Shown: one piece after another, positions 1-7,345 of the stretch
How positions within the stretch are numbered: position 1 is the first letter of the stretch
Layout: each line of letters begins with the position of its first letter
Translations under genes and position numbers: made by a program
Source of the DNA: Eggerthella timonensis
GTDB lineage: Bacteria > Actinomycetota > Coriobacteriia > Coriobacteriales > Eggerthellaceae
Reading direction: 5' to 3'
DNA: 64,000 bases
Assembly (NCBI RefSeq): GCF_900184265.1
Contig: NZ_FXXA01000002.1
Span: forward strand, 496,001-560,000
Notes under the pieces: generated by a model
What the model saw: the letters and a program-made list of their open reading frames with translations, nothing else
What the model was told of the DNA's origin: nothing
The model's database searches: none

Positions 1-2
1 CC

Positions 3-395
3 CGAGGCGTCTACAGGATGCCAGTTTGGCCCTACCAGGAAGCATCCCCTTACGCCATCGCCGTGAAGTCCGCCGGTCCAGACGCGTACCTCTACGGGGA
101 GTCGGTCGTGGCGCTTCTGGGTCTCGCCCCCATCGATCCAGGGCGCATGTGGGTCGCATCTCCCAGCAGAGTGAGAAGGCGCCTCGGCGAGGGCGTGCAG
201 GTAATCGGGCGTCGACCGAGGGAGCAGGTCGTGCGCTACGAAGGCGTGCCATCCCAGCCCGCGGCCGATGCCGTCAAAGAGGCTGCCGGGACGATGGGAC
301 CTTTCCGCGCCCGACAGGCGGCCGAAGAGGCCGCGCGCCTGGGGTACCTGACGCAAGGCGAGAAGGAGAGGCTCGTGGAGGAGCTTGAGGCATGA
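3..395 (+). CDS. AbiEi-like type IV antitoxin, 5' end cut off by window edge
   Basis: The reading frame is open to the left edge, so the gene begins outside the window. The first visible residues, RGVYRMPVWPYQ, resemble the end of the N-terminal winged-helix domain of AbiEi antitoxins (the R-G-x-Y-R turn). The rest, about 125 residues, would be the C-terminal antitoxin domain. The stop codon overlaps the start of the next gene (ATGA at 392-395), as is usual for abiEi-abiEii pairs. In that family the antitoxin represses its own promoter and counters the nucleotidyltransferase toxin without direct binding. The assignment rests on the partner gene and the short motif; the fragment alone is weak. 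Confidence 0.65.
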   Translation, partial: RGVYRMPVWPYQEASPYAIAVKSAGPDAYLYGESVVALLGLAPIDPGRMWVASPSRVRRRLGEGVQVIGRRPREQVVRYEGVPSQPAADAVKEAAGTMGPFRARQAAEEAARLGYLTQGEKERLVEELEA

Positions 396-1219
396 AGAAG
401 AAGCCGAGCAGCATGCGACATTTGGACGACGCCATCCGGAGGGCGTGCGGCGGATCGCCCGAGGAGTACGTGAGGATGCGCACCCTCGTGGCGAACGTCG
501 TCGTCTCGCAGATGCTCCCGGACGGCGTGGTGAAAGGGGGAAGCGCCCTCAAGATGCGCTTCGGCAACGCGGCGACCAGGTTCACCACCGATCTTGACAC
601 CGCCACGGCGACCGATCCGGGGGTTTATGCCGAGAAGCTCGCAGCGACGCTCGCGAAAGGCTGGGAGGGATTCACCGGCCGCGTCATGCCGCGCGATCCG
701 GCGCATCCCCAAGGAGTCCCGCAGGAATACGTGATGAGGCCCTTTGACGTGAAGCTGTCGTACAACGGCAAGCCCTGGTGCACGGTGCCCTTGGAAGTCG
801 GGTACAACGAGATCGGGGACGCCGAGGCTGCCGACTGGGTAGAGACGGAGGACGCTGCCGGCGCGCTTGTCGAGATGGGCTTTCCCGCACCCGGCAAGGT
901 GCCGCTCATGCCGCTCGTCCACCAGGTCGCGCAGAAGATCCACGCTGTCACGGGCGGAGGCGACCGCGTCCGCGACCTGGTGGACCTCCAGCTTATCTCG
1001 GCCAACGCCGAGCTCGACCTGGCCGAAATCCGGCGGACGTGCGCGAGGCTGTTCGCCTACCGCAAGGCGCAAACGTGGCCCCCCGTCGTGGCAAAGGGCG
1101 AAGGCTGGGACGCGTTGTACGCGGCGCAAGCGGCGGACCTTCCCGTCAAGCCGGGCATCGACGAGGCGGTGGCTTGGGCGAACGATCTAATCGAGAGAAT
1201 AGAAAGCGCGGGGCGCTAG
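392..1219 (+). CDS. AbiEii/AbiGii-family nucleotidyltransferase toxin
   Basis: This 275-residue protein has the AbiEii nucleotidyltransferase signature: a GGS turn at residues 49-51 (KGGSALKMRF) followed by R63-F-T-T-D-L-D69, where the two aspartates would bind the metal. AbiEii toxins are nucleotidyltransferases of the DNA polymerase beta fold that abort phage infection by blocking cell growth. The gene overlaps the upstream antitoxin by 4 nt, so the two are probably translationally coupled. The length matches the family. It lies in what looks like a defence island next to a KAP-like NTPase and a plasmid-type partition module. I see no frameshift or missing catalytic residue. Confidence 0.8.
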   Translation: MKKKPSSMRHLDDAIRRACGGSPEEYVRMRTLVANVVVSQMLPDGVVKGGSALKMRFGNAATRFTTDLDTATATDPGVYAEKLAATLAKGWEGFTGRVMPRDPAHPQGVPQEYVMRPFDVKLSYNGKPWCTVPLEVGYNEIGDAEAADWVETEDAAGALVEMGFPAPGKVPLMPLVHQVAQKIHAVTGGGDRVRDLVDLQLISANAELDLAEIRRTCARLFAYRKAQTWPPVVAKGEGWDALYAAQAADLPVKPGIDEAVAWANDLIERIESAGR

Positions 1220-1240
1220 CCTTTTCATTTTCAAGCGGAT

Positions 1241-1270
1241 CTTCGGAACTCTTCGGAACTCTTCGGAACA
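1241..1270. repeat. Three tandem 10-bp repeats between convergent genes
   Basis: CTTCGGAACT occurs twice and then CTTCGGAACA, head to tail, one helical turn per unit. The array lies 21 nt after the abiEii stop and 42 nt before the 3' end of the minus-strand NTPase gene. It could be a protein-binding array or a small slippage tract. No hairpin or T-run is present, so it is not an obvious terminator. Confidence 0.7.
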
Positions 1271-1311
1271 ACGAATCGCCAGCAAGTTATCAGCGCAAAA
1301 GATGCGTTGAT

Positions 1312-3114
1312 TCAATTCGACTTGCAGTTCAGCCGCTCTAACATCCCTTCCATCGAGGTGATCATCCAATCGATATGGACTTTTTTCATCTTGGAGGCTG
1401 GGGTTATATTGCGTATGAGTTCAACGGATTTCTGAAGCCATTCCTCAGTTCCCTCGAATCGTCTTATGGAAAGCATTCTCTCTTCGAGCCCTTGAAGGAA
1501 GACCCTGAGGGCAACCAAGGAACCGACGCTGCTGGACTTCACGCAGGCGACAAACAGATCTTCAGGGAAGAGCCTGAAATCAAAGTGGTCGCTGCGCAAG
1601 CGCTCTTCCATGAACTCGGCGAGATCCGATCCGGAATCGGGCGAAGACACATCTATCGACTTTTTCATCTCGTCAGAGGCGCAAGCGTCGTATCGATCGA
1701 AGGTGTCTTTTTTCAAGGCACGCACAGCTTCGACTCCTTTGCCCCCTCCCTCGAAGAACGCGCAGCTCCATGAAAAGTCATCTGAGCTGATCAGGCGATA
1801 TGATTCCATGATATTTGACGAAAGAATCTCATCCGCAAAACGTATGGCATCGTTCCAAGTGTCCTCGTCGACAAACCCCCAAGACTCGAGCAGAGACAGC
1901 GCACATAGGCTTTTGGGGATGTTCGATACCCCCAGTTGTCTGAATTCGAGAGCTTCGAGAATGGAGCCTTTGGCTTTTTCCGCATCGTCATCGTCTATGC
2001 GAGACCCGAACACCACGTCTTGTGCTTCCAATGCTCTTTGCTCTCGTAGGGTTTGAGGATGGTACTTGTTCGCGTAATCCACCAGCTGCTCGCTCATTAC
2101 ATCCAGATCAGGGCTCTCGGCCTTATCAAAATACTGCCGGACGAAAGGCAGCAGGGAGAACTTCTCGAAATTCTCTTTCTCGACTTGCCTATTCAAGATA
2201 TCAGCGAAAGACTCACGCTCATCATGACCTTCAGAGGGCATGCTCGGATACACCCCTTGAGCTACCGAGCAAACGAAGCCCCAAACATCACGCAGTGTGG
2301 ATTGCTTCCTTGCCATATCGTGACTCTCATCCTTTACGAAGCTAGTGTCGGCAATAAGCGCAACCAGATCCGTGGCTTTCAGAAGGGCTCGGGCATTGCG
2401 GAAACCGCGTTCTTGTAGCGTTCGGACAAGCTCTTGGTTGGCATTAAGATCAGAGGGATAGCGGCTCAGGGCGTTGCCGAGAAGACTGTGCGCCAAACGC
2501 TCGACATCGGGCGTGAATTGGCAGACAGGCCAGATCAGCTTTTCCATAATCTCTTTGGGGATAGCCTTGGCGGGTTCTTTATTGTTCGCAACGAGCAGAA
2601 CCTTCCTCTGCTGTCCTTCAACCAGATCGTTGATTGCCCCGAAGAGCTCGTCATCGCATATCTTGCCGCGACGCTCCACGTCGTCGAATACGATCAGGCA
2701 TCTCTTTCCGCACATCAAAGACGCCATGAGCTTGGGAGATGCGCTATAGCTCACGCCTGTTTTCCCAACAACCTTTTTCAGTTGCTTTTTTACAGAGGAG
2801 ATGCCGGCTTCTTTGGCGAACTTCGCCAGATCTTCCGACCTTTTTCCAGTTGGATCGCTTTCGATGGACGCGTACTCATTTACGGCTGATTCCACGACAC
2901 GGTTGAACAGCTCGTCGGAGCTGGCAACCCCGAACAAAGACACCCTGATGACTATATAAGGGTTTTCTATGCCTTCGAGGTTCGGCTTCAAAACTTCTTT
3001 GACGAACCTTGTTTTCCCAGTGCCCCATTCCCCATCGATTAGAACCGCATGGCGGCTGTGGCCATTCAGTATGTATTCGCGAACGACTTCGAGTATTTCC
3101 CATTCCGTAGACAT
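1312..3114 (-). CDS. KAP-like P-loop NTPase, probable phage-defence protein
   Basis: The 600-residue protein begins with an AAA/STAND-type NTPase core: Walker A GEWGTGKT at residues 28-35 and Walker B CLIVFDDVER with aspartates 144-145. The spacing and the D-D-V-E-R ending resemble KAP P-loop NTPases, which are often found in defence islands. The remaining 400 residues are mostly predicted helix without a recognised domain, and I see no clear membrane segment. Codon use is visibly AT-richer than the flanking genes, a sign of recent transfer. It converges on the abiEii gene. It could equally be a general STAND-family sensor; the target is unknown. Confidence 0.7.
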   Translation of the reverse strand: MSTEWEILEVVREYILNGHSRHAVLIDGEWGTGKTRFVKEVLKPNLEGIENPYIVIRVSLFGVASSDELFNRVVESAVNEYASIESDPTGKRSEDLAKFAKEAGISSVKKQLKKVVGKTGVSYSASPKLMASLMCGKRCLIVFDDVERRGKICDDELFGAINDLVEGQQRKVLLVANNKEPAKAIPKEIMEKLIWPVCQFTPDVERLAHSLLGNALSRYPSDLNANQELVRTLQERGFRNARALLKATDLVALIADTSFVKDESHDMARKQSTLRDVWGFVCSVAQGVYPSMPSEGHDERESFADILNRQVEKENFEKFSLLPFVRQYFDKAESPDLDVMSEQLVDYANKYHPQTLREQRALEAQDVVFGSRIDDDDAEKAKGSILEALEFRQLGVSNIPKSLCALSLLESWGFVDEDTWNDAIRFADEILSSNIMESYRLISSDDFSWSCAFFEGGGKGVEAVRALKKDTFDRYDACASDEMKKSIDVSSPDSGSDLAEFMEERLRSDHFDFRLFPEDLFVACVKSSSVGSLVALRVFLQGLEERMLSIRRFEGTEEWLQKSVELIRNITPASKMKKVHIDWMITSMEGMLERLNCKSN

Positions 3115-3375
3115 GCGACTCTCCCATACGCTCTCATAGCCTTAGAAATGATTCTCTGGACTAATTATATGTGAGAAGAGATTCGATATGCGGCGCAAGT
3201 GCGCAAAGGCAATGGTCAGCTCTCATTGTGCGATGCGATGGCCTCGTCAAACTTGTCAAAGGCCAAACGGTTAGAGAAGACGATTGGCGTAATGGGGCAA
3301 GTTGGGAATATGCTGCCAAATTTAAAAACTTCAGGTTTTGCATGCGTCGGCCTCAAGGGATCGACCCCGGTTTTC
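3115..3375. other. Intergenic region with a possible gene remnant
   Basis: Upstream of the NTPase gene there is no convincing complete gene. A plus-strand frame opens after a stop at 3172-3174 and reads through about 3345 with protein-like composition (for example LSLCDAMASSNLSKAKRLEK), then runs into antisense of the next gene. It has no Shine-Dalgarno sequence and looks like a truncated coding fragment, perhaps from a mobile element. I cannot name it. Confidence 0.3.
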
Positions 3376-3585
3376 CTAGGCCCTTTCCCACGCCCTGTCC
3401 AAATCGGCGGCGCAGGCTTCCACGATGCAGCGGACGGCGGAGAGCTCGGAGGCGGTAACCGGCCGGCTGTCGGCCTTGTCCTCGAGCATGGCGAGGATGG
3501 ATGCGGCACCCTCCAGCTTCTCGGAGGACCGCACGATTGCGGCCACGGCCTCTTCAGGTAGAGTGGTCTGCGGGATGCCGGCCAT
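3376..3585 (-). CDS. Small hypothetical protein, 69 aa
   Basis: I chose the ATG at 3585 (MAGIPQTTLPEEAVAAIV) because GAAAGGAAG lies just upstream at a normal distance; a longer reading from 3651 has no such site. The protein is short, acidic and mostly helical (residues EEAVAAIVRSSEKLEGAASIL). It has no recognised domain. It follows the plasmid-type module on the same strand but is separated from it by the repeat region at 3663-3749. The function is unknown. Confidence 0.5.
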   Translation of the reverse strand: MAGIPQTTLPEEAVAAIVRSSEKLEGAASILAMLEDKADSRPVTASELSAVRCIVEACAADLDRAWERA

Positions 3586-3662
3586 GGGGCTTCCTTTCGT
3601 CGGGCTTTCCACTGAGGAAGCGCGGCCCCTTGCAAAGGAGAAGAGAGGCATCCACCTCAGTT

Positions 3663-3749
3663 GTCACGCTGTGGGAAATGTACGCCAAATACCCAAACGG
3701 CAGATGCCCCTCTGCTCGGTATTTGGCGTAGGTATTCGGTTAGCGTGAC
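3663..3749. repeat. Nested inverted repeats in the mobile-element module
   Basis: Inner arms TACGCCAAATACC (3681-3693) and GGTATTTGGCGTA (3718-3730) are exact reverse complements separated by 24 nt. Outer arms GTCACGCT (3663-3670) and AGCGTGAC (3742-3749) are also exact. No T-run follows either side. The nested symmetry, next to a replication/partition module, suggests a recombination, transfer-origin or replication-control site rather than a plain terminator. That is inference. Confidence 0.75.
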
Positions 3750-3848
3750 TCGTCCATTATAAGCATCATCCAGCCCGGCGGCGGGAATGCACACCTTCCC
3801 CAGACGATCGAGGCGGCGAAGGGGGCCTTCCCTTTGCGGCCGCCTTCC

Positions 3849-3908
3849 TCACATGAATCGGAACACGGCCCGGAAGAGCCACTTCGCGAACTTCCATGCT
3901 GCCCTCAT
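3849..3908 (-). CDS. 19-residue cationic amphipathic micropeptide
   Basis: The ATG overlaps the stop codon of the replication-protein gene (ATGA at 3905-3908) and is preceded by GGAAGGAGG, a strong Shine-Dalgarno sequence located inside the end of that gene. The peptide is MRAAWKFAKWLFRAVFRFM: five Arg/Lys residues alternate with Trp, Phe, Leu and Val in a pattern that would form a strongly amphipathic helix. Such peptides bind membranes; candidates include a small toxin, a membrane anchor or a leader peptide. The start, the coupling and the composition are seen directly; the function is inference. A GC-rich hairpin follows the stop. Confidence 0.55.
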   Translation of the reverse strand: MRAAWKFAKWLFRAVFRFM

Positions 3909-5137
3909 GCCAGCACCCTCCTTCCATAGGGGTTCGGGCTCTCCGCGACGACGGTCTCGCGCGCCTCCCCGAGGCCGGCGCCCGGGCCCCGGAACAGGTC
4001 GAGCACCTTGAGGTAGCGATCGTAGCGCTCCTGGCAGGCCCGAAGGTAGCGCGCGTAGTGCGCGTCCTCCTCGCACGCCCTCATGACCTCCGTCTCCGGC
4101 GTTCCTCGGTCGACGGCGTAGAGCTGGGAGCGCAGGACCGCGCGCCTCGTCTCCACCCGCCGCCAGAGCTTCGCGAACTCGGGATCGGCCTGGGCCAGCC
4201 CCACCATGTCGAGCGGCCCGCCGTCGACGTCGAGCAGGTCCGGCGGTATGGGCTCGTCAGAGTAGGCGCGAAGCCCGCCCTCCCCCTCGATCCAGCGGGC
4301 GAGGTTCTTCGCGAGCGCCGGGTCGTCGCCGTTGCGCAGCCAGTAGCTCTTGGCGTAGGCGGCGTAGGCGTCGAGAATCTGCTCGGGCGAGAAGCCCTCG
4401 GCCACCCGGCGCTCCCAGGCCGCGAGGCAGTCGCGCTTGAACCGAAGCGACGCCACCGGCTTGATGGACATCGCGCACAGCCGCTCGAACGCCTCGGGGA
4501 ACTCTCCTTTGCGGTAGGGGACGAACCCGTCGCCCCCGTCCGGCGAGCCGCCCTCGGGGGGACAAGAGGGGGGCTGTTTATTCGAGTCAGGCCCTTTATC
4601 CGATGAGTAATTTATAGGGGCCGGTTTCCCAGATGTGGCTTTTCCAGATACGGGTTTTCCCGTTCTGGCGACGATCTGGGCTTTCTCGGGGACGTCGGCC
4701 CCTTTGCCCTCGCCTTCCTCAAAGGCCTCCGGCTCGTTCTCCACGTTGGCCGGAGGCTCGCGGGAGAACTCGGAGAGCACGGCGAAACCCTCCGCCTTCA
4801 GCTCCGCCGCCACCTCCTCATGCATCGCGGGGTCGTCGAGGGTCACCCACGTGGCCTCCTCGGCCGTCACGAACCGCCCGTTGCCGCTGCGCTTGCGGGC
4901 GCGGATGACGTAGCCGGCCGCCTCGAGCTCCCTTATGCCGGCGGTCACCGCGTCCACGCCGTCGCGCACGAGAGTGGAGAAGCCCCGGATGGTGAACACC
5001 CACTCCGGGTTGTTCTCCAGCGAGCGGATCTGGCAGTAGATGCCCTTGGCCTTGAGGCTCAGGGCGTGGTCGAAGAACACGGTGTTCTCCACGTGGGTGA
5101 ACGAGCCCTTGCCCCGGTGCATCACGTTTCCCATCAT
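3905..5137 (-). CDS. Replication-initiator-like winged-helix protein of a plasmid/ICE module
   Basis: The start is the ATG at 5137, which overlaps the parB stop (ATGA), giving 410 residues. Residues 6-90 (HRGKGSFTHVENTVFFDH...IRELEAAGYVIRARKRSGNGRF) have the form of the winged-helix N-terminal domain found in plasmid and phage replication initiators and DnaD-like replisome organisers. A Pro/Ser/Asp-rich linker covers about residues 130-190. A second helical region follows (RLCAMSIKPVASLRFKRDCLAAW onwards). The order parA-parB-rep, all overlapping, is that of a low-copy plasmid or integrative element. No integrase or relaxase is visible in this window, so whether the element is complete is unknown. 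Confidence 0.6.
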   Translation of the reverse strand: MMGNVMHRGKGSFTHVENTVFFDHALSLKAKGIYCQIRSLENNPEWVFTIRGFSTLVRDGVDAVTAGIRELEAAGYVIRARKRSGNGRFVTAEEATWVTLDDPAMHEEVAAELKAEGFAVLSEFSREPPANVENEPEAFEEGEGKGADVPEKAQIVARTGKPVSGKATSGKPAPINYSSDKGPDSNKQPPSCPPEGGSPDGGDGFVPYRKGEFPEAFERLCAMSIKPVASLRFKRDCLAAWERRVAEGFSPEQILDAYAAYAKSYWLRNGDDPALAKNLARWIEGEGGLRAYSDEPIPPDLLDVDGGPLDMVGLAQADPEFAKLWRRVETRRAVLRSQLYAVDRGTPETEVMRACEEDAHYARYLRACQERYDRYLKVLDLFRGPGAGLGEARETVVAESPNPYGRRVLA

Positions 5138-6078
5138 GCGCCGCCCATCCCGTCGCGGCGGCGCTCGGCCTGCTCCAAGAGCTCCAGAGCGCGGACGATG
5201 CGGGACTCGATCTCGTCCTTGGTGGCCGAGGCCTTGAAGAAGCGCTGGATGCTCCTCTTGGGGATCTTGAACAGCTCGACCTGGTTGGGCTTCTCCTCCT
5301 CCATGATGGAGCGCACGAGCGCGGGCGTGAGCGCGCCCTCCTTGGAGTAGCGCTTCATCTTGAGCGCCTGGGCGTGCGAGGGGGTGCACGCCTGCGCCTC
5401 CATGGCGTCGAGGAGCTGCTCCTGCTCGCCGCGCGAGAGGTAGCTGATTTCGACGGCGGGGAGCATCTTCACGCGCCCCTCGTCGACCAGCTGGAGCAAT
5501 CCGGGGACGAGGAAGGTGAGCCGCACGAAGCGTTGCACCTTGTCCTTGCTCACGCCGAGCTCTTCGGCCAGAATATCCCTCGACCTCCTGCCGTCTAACT
5601 TGTGCGCAAGTTGCGCACAAGTTAGGTCGGTGCGCTGCCCCTGGCGCTTCATCGCCTCAAGTCGCATCGAATAAGCGAACGCCCGCTCGCTCGGCAGGAT
5701 GGCCTCCCTCTGCATGTTCGAGTCGACCATGGCGATGGTCGCCTCGTCGTCTCCCATGTCGCGCACCACGCAGGGCACCTCGGCGAGCCCGGCGAGCTCC
5801 GCCGCCCGCTTGCGACGGTGTCCGCTCACCAGCCCGTAGCGGCCCACTCCAAGAGGCCTCACCGTGAGGGGCACGAGCACCCCGTTGGCCGCCACGCTCT
5901 CCGCGAGCCGGGCCATCTCCTCGTCGTCGGAGACCCGGAACGGATGGTTCGGGAAGGGCTCCACTGCGTCGACGGGCACGAGGGCCACGCGCTCCGAGCC
6001 TTCCGACTCGCGCTCCTCCTGCGACGTGAAGAGGCTGTCCACGGTCGGCAGCTCGATCGTCGCCTTCTTCCTAGCCAT
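5134..6078 (-). CDS. ParB-family partition protein of the mobile element
   Basis: I placed the start at 6078 (MARKKATIELPTVDSLF), overlapping the parA stop; this gives 314 residues. Residues 33-110 form the ParB N-terminal domain with the CTP-binding motif GHRR at 86-89 (chromosomal ParB has GERR). A helix-turn-helix lies at about 168-188 (DILAEELGVSKDKVQRFVRL). Its recognition helix is unlike that of the chromosomal ParB at 36710-37759, so the DNA site is probably different. A 31-bp palindrome lies within this gene at 5595-5625. ParB proteins load on a centromere site, spread as CTP clamps and direct ParA-driven segregation. Confidence 0.85.
   Translation of the reverse strand: MARKKATIELPTVDSLFTSQEERESEGSERVALVPVDAVEPFPNHPFRVSDDEEMARLAESVAANGVLVPLTVRPLGVGRYGLVSGHRRKRAAELAGLAEVPCVVRDMGDDEATIAMVDSNMQREAILPSERAFAYSMRLEAMKRQGQRTDLTCAQLAHKLDGRRSRDILAEELGVSKDKVQRFVRLTFLVPGLLQLVDEGRVKMLPAVEISYLSRGEQEQLLDAMEAQACTPSHAQALKMKRYSKEGALTPALVRSIMEEEKPNQVELFKIPKRSIQRFFKASATKDEIESRIVRALELLEQAERRRDGMGGA
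5595..5625. repeat. 31-bp perfect palindrome inside element parB
   Basis: Arms CTAACTTGTGCGCAA and TTGCGCACAAGTTAG are exact reverse complements around one central base. The palindrome encodes residues 151-160 of the element ParB (DLTCAQLAHK), just ahead of its helix-turn-helix. The chromosomal parB also carries a binding site within its own coding sequence, so this is a candidate centromere or operator for the element ParB. Confidence 0.85.
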
Positions 6079-6856
6079 GGCGCAGCACCTCCTCCGCGAG
6101 GCGCGCGAAGGCCTCGGCTGCCTTGCCGCCGCCGTCGTAGGAGAAAATGCTCGTGCCGGATGCGGGCGACTCCGCAGCGGAGACCGCGCGGGGGACAACC
6201 GTGTCGAACACCCGGTAGGCTCCCCCGAACTGCCCGCGCACGGTGCGTTCGACCTCGCGCGCGAGGTTGTTGCGGACGTCGAAGAGCGTGACGAGGATGC
6301 CCTCGACCTCGAGCGAGGGGTTGATCTGCCGCCTGACCCGTTCGACCGACTTCAGCAGGCCCGTCATGGCGGCGGCGGGAAGGAACTCGGCGGACACCGG
6401 TATGAGCACGCCGTCTGCGGCCGCGAAGGCGTTGACGGGGATGATCCCGAGCGAGGCCGGGCAGTCGACAAAGAGATAGTCGTAGCCCTCCTTCAACGAC
6501 GACATCCACGTCCCCAGCAGCCGCTCGCGCGACATCGCCATGAACATCGCCATCTCGAGCCCCGCGAGGTCGATGTTGGCGGGCATGAGGTCGACGCCCT
6601 CCGCGTGCCGGAGGATCCCCGCCCGGGGGTCGGGGTCGTCCCCGTCGATGGCGGCTTGGATGTGGTTCGCGAGCGTGACGTCGAGCGAGTCGGGGTCCGC
6701 CCACCCGAGCGACTTGGTGAGGTCGCCCTGCGGGTCGGAGTCGACCAGCATCACGCGCTTGCCCCGCCTCGCGAGCGCGACGCCCAGGCTCAGGGTCGTG
6801 GACGTCTTGCCCGTGCCGCCCTTCTGGTTGGCCACCGCGATGATCCTGCATGGCAT
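6071..6856 (-). CDS. ParA-family partition ATPase of the mobile element
   Basis: The chosen ATG at 6856 (MPCRIIAVANQKGGTGKT) has GGAGGC upstream and gives 261 residues, a normal length for a small ParA. The deviant Walker A KGGTGKT is at residues 12-18, followed by the conserved DSDPQGD (39-45). A DCPASLGI stretch matches the Walker B/A' region. ParA binds nonspecific DNA with ATP and is released by ParB, pulling the ParB-bound centromere. It is the first gene of the parA-parB-rep-micropeptide operon. Repeats upstream (6942-6963) may be its operator. It differs from the chromosomal parA at 37752, which has a long N-terminal extension. Confidence 0.88.
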   Translation of the reverse strand: MPCRIIAVANQKGGTGKTSTTLSLGVALARRGKRVMLVDSDPQGDLTKSLGWADPDSLDVTLANHIQAAIDGDDPDPRAGILRHAEGVDLMPANIDLAGLEMAMFMAMSRERLLGTWMSSLKEGYDYLFVDCPASLGIIPVNAFAAADGVLIPVSAEFLPAAAMTGLLKSVERVRRQINPSLEVEGILVTLFDVRNNLAREVERTVRGQFGGAYRVFDTVVPRAVSAAESPASGTSIFSYDGGGKAAEAFARLAEEVLRHG

Positions 6857-6941
6857 GGCCTGCCTCCGTTTCCGCGGAAAATCCGCATTCGGAGGCCAGA
6901 CGGGCCCGCGCTGCCGCGCGCAGGCCGCACGTTTCGGAAAA

Positions 6942-6963
6942 GTACTGGAAACGTACTGGAAAA
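6942..6963. repeat. Two tandem 11-bp repeats upstream of element parA
   Basis: GTACTGGAAAC is followed directly by GTACTGGAAAA, about 90 nt before the parA start. The 11-bp period is close to one helical turn. The position fits an operator or centromere iteron used by ParA/ParB of this module. This is inference from place and spacing. Confidence 0.6.
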
Positions 6964-7187
6964 TTCGGGGTTTCACGGAGAACCAGGAGAGGAGAAGAGT
7001 TTCCCGAGTTTCAAAAAACAGCGTCCTGAACTGGGAGTTTCTCGACCATGCGTTTCGCATGTTTCGCGGGGCTTCCCTAGTGCAACAGCTTGGGAAGCTT
7101 GGGCCTTACCACTTGGCGACACCCGCATGATCACGAATTATAGCGCAACTATCCCGGGTGCGCGAACGTCACGAAAAATCCGCGCAA

Positions 7188-7203
7188 TGTTTCACGTGAA
7201 ACA
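7188..7203. promoter_or_regulatory. parS site (exact consensus), isolated at mobile-element edge
   Basis: TGTTTCACGTGAAACA, extended to a 20-bp palindrome at 7186-7205. It is 26 kb from the next site and sits beside a module whose own ParB has an unrelated recognition helix. Confidence 0.85.
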
Positions 7204-7224
7204 TTTGAATTTGATGCTCTTACA

Positions 7225-7327
7225 TATTGTGTACCTATACAGTAAGGTATGTAATAACTACTGAATTGATCCTCTCTGATCAAGGCGATTTGAGAATCAT
7301 TTTATTGTGTACTCTTGCAATAAGGTA
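7225..7327. repeat. Spaced direct repeat upstream of the DUF6273 gene
   Basis: TATTGTGTAC, eight variable bases, then TAAGGTA occurs at 7225-7249 and again at 7303-7327, 78 bp apart. Both copies are in AT-rich DNA before the DUF6273 gene and could be paired operators or short duplicated element ends. Confidence 0.65.
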
Positions 7328-7345
7328 GTAAGGAAGGCTTCGAAT

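Larger units (their letters stand above)
6857..7345. other. Long intergenic region upstream of element parA
   Basis: About 490 nt with no convincing gene. It holds tandem repeats (6942-6963), short GTTTCGC direct repeats (7052-7058 and 7061-7067), an exact parS site (7188-7203) and a spaced direct repeat (7225-7327). Base composition shifts from GC-rich to visibly AT-rich at about 7130, which may mark the edge of the mobile module. Confidence 0.5.

Noticed and set aside
236-1129. A 297-codon minus-strand frame across the abiE genes
   Set aside because: Antisense to a gene with a recognisable nucleotidyltransferase motif and an overlapping partner.
3340-3400. A tRNA 3' end or attachment site near the small hypothetical gene
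   Set aside because: A GGGATCGACCCC-like stretch resembles a T arm, but the T loop, acceptor and the rest of a tRNA are absent.
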